Shown here in pieces: positions 57,848-64,000 of a DNA stretch of 64,000 bases. This DNA comes from Moniliella sp. 'wahieum' (taxonomy: Eukaryota > Basidiomycota > Moniliellomycetes > Moniliellales > Moniliellaceae), in assembly GCA_003971905.1 (NCBI GenBank), contig RSEE01000059.1, positions 1-64,000 of the forward strand, given 5' to 3'. A program made the position numbers and the translations under genes. Below the pieces are notes generated by a model, which ran no database searches, was not told the DNA's origin, and saw only the letters and a list, made by a program, of their open reading frames with translations. How positions within the stretch are numbered: position 1 is the stretch's first letter; every line of letters starts with the position of its first letter.

Positions 57848-58301
57848 TCATGCTACCCGGCACGTGCGCGTCACAAGGGCAGCCATCCCGACCTGTCCAG
57901 GTGAATGGTGATGCAACCATCCGAATGACGACAAACCCGACCTGACACTTAGGTTGCACGCATGCGAACCGACCCAGACACGGACGGGGGAGCCAACGCG
58001 CTGGGCGAACGAGCGAATGTGCCGGGTCGGCGGGGCGGGAGGGAGCTCAGGTGAGAGGGACGCAGATGGTGAGGTGAAGAAGAGGTTGCGCGCCGAACCG
58101 GGGAGGCAAGGGAGGGGGCAAGGGAGGGGGCAAGGGTGCGAAGTCCCTCCAGTGGTTCGGCAGTTTGTGATCGGGTGGGGACCGGTCGAGTAACCGGTTT
58201 GGACGGGTTTGGAGCGACAGTTACCCCCGGACCAGGTGGGCTGGGGAGAAAAAGAGGTCAAAGAGCCTTTGCGAGAGATAGCTTCCTCTCCATGCTTGGA
58301 C

Positions 58302-58381
58302 AATGTGCTTGTGCTTGTGCTTGTGCTTGTGCTTGTGCCTGTGCTTGTGCTTGTGCTTGTGCTTGTGCTTGTGCTTGTGCA
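58302..58381 (+). repeat. (GTGCTT)n hexanucleotide array
   Basis: About 13 hexamer units with one GTGCCT variant. On the minus strand it lies in an open frame (57848-58723, 291 codons) and would encode Ser-Thr or Ala-Gln dipeptides depending on frame. That frame contains no recognisable domain and is not called as a gene. Confidence 0.9.
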
Positions 58382-58656
58382 TGGCCTAGGCCGACGAGCG
58401 GTGGGAGGAAGATGCAGAGCAGTCTGCCCCTGGACCCTCGGGGAGGGAGCCTGTGCACTGGGAGTAGACGGTCCCAGCACTTCTGTCCGTTCCTTCTTGG
58501 TTCGAGTGCTGCCGTGGCGGGTTGCCAGTACAGTGTGTCCTGCGGTGTGGTTCCGGTCCGGATCAGGGAAGAGCAGTGGCGATAGCCGCTCTTGGTCGGT
58601 GCGCCGATCAGAATGGGGTGCGGGTACCCGGACTGGATCCCGCTGCGGAGGTAGAT

Positions 58657-59784
58657 CTAGGACTGCGTACAGACCTCTTTGTGTCCGGTCTTGATCCCGG
58701 GCACTAGTAAATGAAGGCGCCAACGGAGGCCGCAGGGTCTTCTGTCCCTCGAGGCGGGGCGCGAGGTGGCAGCAGCAGGATCCGGCAGAGAGGCTGCAGT
58801 TGAAGAGGTGAACGTGGGTGAAGGTGAGGGCGAGGGTGAGGGTGTAGTTGAAGTTGCAGTTGAAGTTGAAGTTAACGTTGAAGTCAAAGTTGTGAGTGTG
58901 GGTATAGCAGGTTGGAGGGGGTCCTTTTCCGGATGGTAGACCAAGGTGAGAAACTCGTCCAGGGCCTGGGAGACTTTAATGTCAGCCTGGTCGTTGGCAT
59001 GGGCAGAGCGAGGGGCTTGGTGGCGGATTTGGTCCAGCAACTCCTCACCTCCGCGGGCACGGAAGGTATCCTTGCGGCCCATCAGGGCAGGTCCAAGGAC
59101 TTGGAGGGAGAGTACGACCAAGCTGGTGGACAAGGTGCGGAGACTAGACTTTGGGGGCAAGATAGCGTTTGGATCCGAGGGCACTCTGGGCAACTCGAGT
59201 TCCGGCAGAGCGTGGGGGTGACGCAGACCTGCAAACAAGCCCAGCAGAACGAAAACAGATCCACCACGCCGTCCAGAGCAAGGAAGTCGGAGCTGGCACG
59301 GTGGTAGAGCATGAGCCCAGGCAAGAGAAGCAGACACAGTTCGGCCTCGTGCAAAGCCTCTGACAGAGCGAGGACGACGCGGGGAGGGAACTGGGGCGTA
59401 CCAGCTGCGCTATCTTCGTCACGTCCTGGGTCGGGGCGGACAGCAAGAAGGGCGCTCGTAGCAGCAGATGCCTGGGCATGGAGGAGACGAAGGTGGCCGA
59501 CCAGAACACAGGTCACATTGCACCCGGGCAGTTCCTGGCTCTGTCGCCAGAGGGACCGCGGCGGGGCGGCAGCGAGGAGGGTGGCGATGCGCTTGAGCGC
59601 CGCGAGACGCGAGGCGTGCTGGCTGGCGGGCGAGAGGAGGGTGGAGGTGGCGCGCTGGAGGACAGGCGCCAGAGCGGAGACTGGGCTGGGGGGTGCGCAG
59701 CGCGCGGGCGGGCGGCCGCAGAGGGCTGCTGCTCATGGCCGATGGGGGGGCTTGCTCAAGCGTCGCGTCAACGGCGGCCCACAA
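58657..59784 (-). CDS. Unrecognised protein with hydrophobic segments
   Basis: I do not recognise this gene. Pieces in adjoining frames join into one plausible protein of about 370 residues. It has an N-terminal Ala/Leu/Arg-rich helical region (59500-59730); a hydrophobic stretch near VVLALSEALHEAELCLLLLPGLMLY (two frames); VDLFSFCWACLQVCV; LVVLSLQVLGPALMGRK (about 59090-59130); a charged region RARGGEELLDQIRHQ with FLTLVYHPEKDP; and a Thr/Ser/Pro-rich tail with TSTLTSTST runs ending at 58657. Frame changes near 59210 and 59480-59510 look like the indels seen in neighbours. A membrane-associated protein is possible; a distant Pex11-like protein crossed my mind but no motif supports it. Start may be 59784 or 59734. 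Confidence 0.4.
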
Positions 59785-60221
59785 GCGGAGGGGAGCGTTG
59801 AGTGTTGCTCTAGCCCTTTGAAAGTTGCAATCAGCCAGCAGCGTGTGGGCGGCAAGCCAGACGCTCGCACGCGGGGAGTGTATGACGTCACGGGATGGGC
59901 CGGATTGTTTTTTTTTTTTTTTTTACCCGCCTCCGCCGGAACCTCCCCGCATGACCGCCTATGTACATACGGGCCTCGGGGCTGCTGCTGGAGCTGCTCA
60001 AACCGCAGTATAGGGGGGGCCTGTCCAATGCTATTGCCGACACCCACCACCCCTTCAGGGAGTCCCAACAAGTCCAAGGGAAGACAGACGCGCGCAAGGC
60101 GCACAGGCTGGCGCTGGCGCAGATGAGAGCACCGAGAAAACACATAGAGAACAAAAGCATATCTCACACCAAAAAACCCACTGCAGAGAGCATACTGTTG
60201 TACCTCTCTTCTGCTGACGGT
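59785..60221. other. Spacer with T-run, no gene
   Basis: Contains a run of about 18 T (59908-59926) between the unrecognised gene and the 3' end of pyruvate decarboxylase. Nothing coding. Confidence 0.5.
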
Positions 60222-62409
60222 CTACTCGGCATTAAAAAAAACGCGCGACATGGCAGCCTGGCGCTTTAGGGCCGGCGGGCAGTCGCCCCGCGGGAGGAAG
60301 ACCTCAATGACGGTGCACTTGTCGGCCCGGTTGAACGCACGGTCCTCAAGAAGATGGTCGAGCGCTTCCTTGGTGTGCACGGCATAGTACGCTGTCTGGC
60401 TGGGCTGAGGATCGTTCGCATGCGACGGCACGTTAGGGCGCACCCATCCAGGGGCGCACTCAAAAAGTCCAGCATGACCGAATGGTTCCAACGTGCCACG
60501 CTGCCCATTGGAGAAAGAGCAAGGGCGGATCCAAAGGAAGAGAGGGAGAAAGAAATGTGGTTAGAACAGGAATCCTATACACTACCCAAGGATGAGGATG
60601 TAGGATTTGATAAGGCTTACTCGTTGTACGATTCGTCCTCTCCAAAGATTTGCCGCTCAATTTCGTACCCATCATTGTTGAGGAGAAAGATGAGCGGGGT
60701 CAAGCCATGGCGGATGACCGTACTGATTTCCTGAACTGTGAGCTGGAGAGACCCGTCACCGATGAACAAGATGGTGCGTCCTGAGCGGGTAGGGTCTTCA
60801 TGTTTGAGTTGGCGCAAGCCCAGCGCTGCGCCCATCACGCCCCGCCTGTATATCCAATCGACCCCCATAACCTGAGAGAGCCAGTGCGCATTGGCGGGAA
60901 AGGTAACATCCATCAAGCCAAAGACCGAAGTGCCAGTTTCACCCAAGATGACATCGCCTGTGCGGAAAAATTGACCTACGCGGGGCCAGAGGTAAGCCTG
61001 GGTAATCGGGTCCTTGTGCTTGTACCCCTCTACGCCTCCGATGCTCGCGAGGGCGGTGGCATCCAGCTCGTTCAGGTCTTCCTCTGGTGTAGGCAACTGG
61101 TTGACCAGCGTAGCGTAGGCCGGGGCCAGTACGGTACGCGTTTGTCCCCAACGCTCCGCCTGGCGTGGCTTGAGTCCTGCGGAATCTTGGGAATCAAGTG
61201 CTTCATGGCCACGTGGTCAAACCGCGCAAACCCAATCTCGCAATAGGTGCTGTGGAGCTCAATGGTATGAGACTTGCGAGTTCGGTAGCTGAACGAGTTG
61301 GTGTTGTAGTCCGATAACAGGGTGCCGACCGAGATGATCAGATCCGCCTGATTCTCCACGATTTCCTTGACGGTGGCATGAGACGAAGCGCCATGGTACA
61401 CACCGCCAAAATGAGCATTTTGTTGCTCGTCCAATCCGCCTTTACCCATAGGTGTGGTGAAAAAGGCCAATCCACTTTGCTCGACCAACTCACGCACCTC
61501 GCTCGCCACATTGTGCCGCTTGGCACACGCATCTACAATCAGCACGGGTAAGTGAGCCGAATTGATGACAGCCAGTATCTCTTCCAAAACGCTTTGCTCT
61601 TCTCCAAGTCGTTGGGCGGAGGAAGTGTATCCAAGGGTGTTTTCAGTCGACGCGCCGATTCGATGGGTAACTTGTAATCCACCAAGTTGCTCGGAAGTGC
61701 AATGTACACTGGGAGGGAATGAACCAAGCAGTGTTCCACGGTAGCGTCAAACTCACGCGCCGCGTCGTCGCCACCTACCAAGGTCCCGTCCGTGTCGGTA
61801 CGCTGGATCAGGCGTCCCTCGCGAAAGAGAGTGTAAAAATCAAGTTGCTTGGAAGTAATCTGGCGTGCCATGTTGAGGAACGCATCGAATTTGTGGTCGC
61901 CTGTGGAAGAGGGGCACAAGACAAGAAAACGAGCAGTTTGAGTCAAAATTCGGTTCTTTCACTCATATTTCCCTTCCTCCACGCAGAGTATAGATCATGT
62001 CTAGCACAGAAGAAATGAGAAAAAACAAAAGGAGGAAAACATACCCAACGTGTGTGAAGCAGTAGACCCTCGTCCTGAGCTTTTGTCGAGGGCGTACCGA
62101 CAATGTGTAATAACGGGCAACCGTTCGGCCATGCTACCTCCCAAAGCATTGCAAGCGCTCAGTTCCCCCACCAAAAGTGGTCGTAATCACCGACGGACGC
62201 GGCTGGTCCTCAGCCAGAACGCGAGCCAAACCATCTGCCGAATAGCCTGCATTGAGCTCATTCGTGTTGCCCACCCACTTGAGGCCGCCCTCTCGGAACC
62301 TGGTTAGGAGGGCCAAGTTAAAGTCGCCGGGTACCCCCTGGATGTACTCAACACCGAGTTGGTGTAAGCGCTGGATCATGTAACCACTGAGGGTGAGCTC
62401 GTCCGTCAT
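60222..62409 (-). CDS. PDC: Pyruvate decarboxylase (TPP-dependent)
   Basis: Decarboxylates pyruvate to acetaldehyde in fermentation; cytosolic, thiamine diphosphate and Mg dependent. Start MTDELTLSGYMIQRLHQLG at 62409. The catalytic Glu region is NTNELNAGYSADGLAR, then HIVGTPSTKAQDEGLLLH. The TPP-binding motif runs from GDGSLQLTVQEIST to NNDGYEIERQIFG. Two introns fit: 61901-62044 (donor GTATGT) and 60501-60620 (donor GTAAGC), the second restoring ESYNDVARWNHSV. The C-terminus is KCTVIEVFLPRGDCPPAL then KRQAAMSR. Length fits the family (about 640 codons of span after splicing). One-base indels lie near 62172, 62106, 62052, 61590, 61150 and in the A5 run at 60462-60466 (needs six). A related indolepyruvate or phenylpyruvate decarboxylase is an alternative. 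Confidence 0.93.
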
Positions 62410-63924
62410 GATGGTAGTGGCAAACGTGTCTTCTGGCGAAAGAACTGGGAGGATATACAGGCGCAGTTGTGGAGGGAGACAAGAGGAGAGAGAGCGAAGA
62501 CGTTGAGGAGGAAAGGAGGGATGGAAAACATATGCTGTGGGATGGTCAGGGGCTTTTCTTATACCCGTAGAGCACGCACGAGCCATTTGTGGTTGGCCAC
62601 ACAAAACAACAACCCATCATCGATCATCGATCATCCCCCCGTTGCGGCATGCTATAGACTGTATATGAGTAGCAGCTTACTACAACCAAAGGGCGGCGAC
62701 TGCTACGGTGGTCTAGGGGGCGGTAGTGGGCAGATCATCTCGAAAGGGGGGGGGAAGTACTACAGCACAGCTCGTCCGATCATGGTTGTTAGAGCAGCGG
62801 AAATAAGTTGACACACAGGGGTATCGGCACGGGGCTGCAGTCTATTAGAAGAGGCTGTGGAGACAGACCTTGAGCGCTGGACCTTATGGAGTAGACTAGT
62901 ATAGGTAGTGTGTGAGCTGTGAGCGTTGTGGGGCCCCACCGACGCCTCATATACGACTTGGAGGGCGCCACGGTCACTAGTCACTAGTCACTGTCGCACC
63001 ACACATGCCGCTGCCGAAACGCCAACACTGCCGGCCGCGGTAGGCAATGACTGTCTTCGCCCGGGAGGCCACACAGTTACGGGTGTGCTGAGCATTGAAT
63101 ATTGACTGTGGCCAGTTGTGAGTACGTGCATGCGGAATCGCAGAGAGGTGGTAGGATGCAGGTGTGGCGAAACGTTAAACGGGCAAGAGTTTGATGGCGC
63201 TATTGGGCGCTTTTTTGCAGGGTGCAAAGTATGTTTAGCATCATAGTGTGGCAATAGTCTTTCCTCTCTCCCCCTTTCCCCTCACTAGCTCACTACTACT
63301 CACTCCCATTTGATTTTGTCTTGCCTGAATCAGGCATGCCCGACAGGGAAACCTATCGGTTGTGTCCAGACCTATTTGTGGTGAAGGGCCAGATAGTGCG
63401 GTAGTCTCCCTGCACGCTCTATCCTTCGTTTCCTTGGCAGCTTCCGAGATGCATCGCACTACAGGGACTTGCCGCTGTCATCTTTCTTGCTTATAGAAAT
63501 GGTGCTGAACTCTCTGTGCGCCACGAACAAACACAGTACCTAATGCTGAACGACATTCGTATCCACCCACTTCTACGTTGCAGCCGCGGCAACCTAGACT
63601 CTTACACGAACTCCCTTGAAGCCTTGACAGACTTCTCAATGCACCCTGGTTCTATCTCCAAAATTCCAAATCAGCCAGCACAGCCGACAACGCAGATGCA
63701 GGTTGCAGAATGGGCGGGATGCCTAACGCATATGTAGTGCAGGGCAGAACCTGTGCCCAGACGGGATCCGTACAGGCTGGCAGCAGGCGCCGCACCGAGC
63801 CGAGCCAAGCCCGCCGGTGCCTTTTGTTGCAACTTCGTGCCAGGAGCATCGTCCAGAGCATGACGCAGAAAGGAGGGGGACGATGATGGAAGAAGAGAGG
63901 AAACCCAGGACAGGGAACGGGAGT
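62410..63924. other. 1.5-kb intergenic region between PDC and eS24
   Basis: Includes ATCGATCATCGATCATC words near 62618, a GTCACTA heptamer patch (62972-62992) and short frames only. It should contain the PDC promoter. Confidence 0.5.
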
Positions 63925-64000
63925 TTACTTCTTCTTGTTGTCCGACGCCTTGTTCTTGGCCGTACCAAAGAACTTCTTGGCGCGGTTCTTGCGCTCCTTG
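63925..64000 (-). CDS. RPS24: Small ribosomal subunit protein eS24, C-terminal end (partial)
   Basis: The last 24 codons read KERKNRAKKFFGTAKNKAS and then DNKKK, followed by TAA (63925-63927). KERKNR-x-KK-x2-GTAK is the conserved C-terminus of eukaryotic 40S protein S24. The rest lies beyond the right edge. The reading frame is intact in this segment. Confidence 0.9.
   Translation of the reverse strand, partial: KERKNRAKKFFGTAKNKASDNKKK

Noticed and set aside
57848-58723. 291-codon minus-strand frame with a Ser-Thr repeat
   Set aside because: The only notable feature is the hexamer array, which is open in all frames; the rest has no recognisable motif, so it is noted as a repeat only.
59311-60126. 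271-codon plus-strand frame
   Set aside because: Arg/Gly-rich composition, antisense to the unrecognised minus gene, and runs through a T18 homopolymer as polyphenylalanine.

Overview
The window reads as a chromosome end of a fungus. It opens with a short telomere-like CCTAA tract and a subtelomeric mosaic of direct repeats, minisatellites and one young Ty1/copia retrotransposon. From about 12 kb onward it carries spaced protein genes with short spliceosomal introns (donors GTATGT, GTACGT, GTAAGC, GTGCGT; CTAAC-like branch points) and four nuclear tRNA genes that all contain introns. Gene content (Mrn1/Nrd1 RNA-binding protein, Sur2-type hydroxylase, Sfp1-like zinc-finger protein, pyruvate decarboxylase, DUF3128/Emi1-like protein, secreted GMC oxidoreductase) is fungal. 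A basidiomycete, perhaps a yeast-like one, is my best guess, but the sequence alone does not settle it.

Layout: 1-2004 subtelomeric repeats and a minisatellite; 2005-8438 LTR retrotransposon; 8439-12420 diverged tandem and direct repeats; 12421-14435 GMC oxidoreductase (+); tRNA-Ile (-); 16.4-18.7 kb Mrn1/Nrd1 four-RRM protein (+); tRNA-Ala (-); 20.4-21.6 kb Sur2-like sphingoid hydroxylase (+); 21.6-24.9 kb low-complexity spacer; tRNA-Leu (+); 25.5-26.4 kb Rab8/Sec4 GTPase (-); tRNA-Trp (+); 26.8-31.1 kb spacer; 31.1-33.4 kb Sfp1-like factor (+); a 9-kb gene-free block holding an inverted pair of old repeats; UXT-like prefoldin (-) and 2OG-Fe(II) oxygenase (-); ARFRP1/Arl3-like GTPase (-); pyruvate carboxylase (-); Emi1-like protein (+); an unrecognised gene (-); pyruvate decarboxylase (-); and the 3' end of ribosomal protein eS24 (-) at the right edge.

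The genes do not form an obvious pathway cluster. Pyruvate carboxylase and pyruvate decarboxylase, which compete for pyruvate, lie about 7 kb apart. Rab8/Sec4 and the Arf-related GTPase both belong to Golgi or secretory traffic.

The main caution is that nearly every conserved gene is interrupted by one- or two-base indels, mostly at homopolymers or dinucleotide repeats, while the amino acids either side stay conserved. The two LTRs of the young element also differ only by single-base indels. I read this as residual long-read consensus error rather than mass pseudogenisation, so coordinates are given as gene spans and reading frames inside them are not continuous.

The most distinctive observations are: a half-tRNA-type primer-binding site overlapping the gag start codon; an in-frame UAG with a downstream stem-loop between gag and pol; tandem repeats of exactly 7-bp units scattered through the intergenic DNA; and an Arf-family GTPase with an altered switch II and a long acidic repeat tail.
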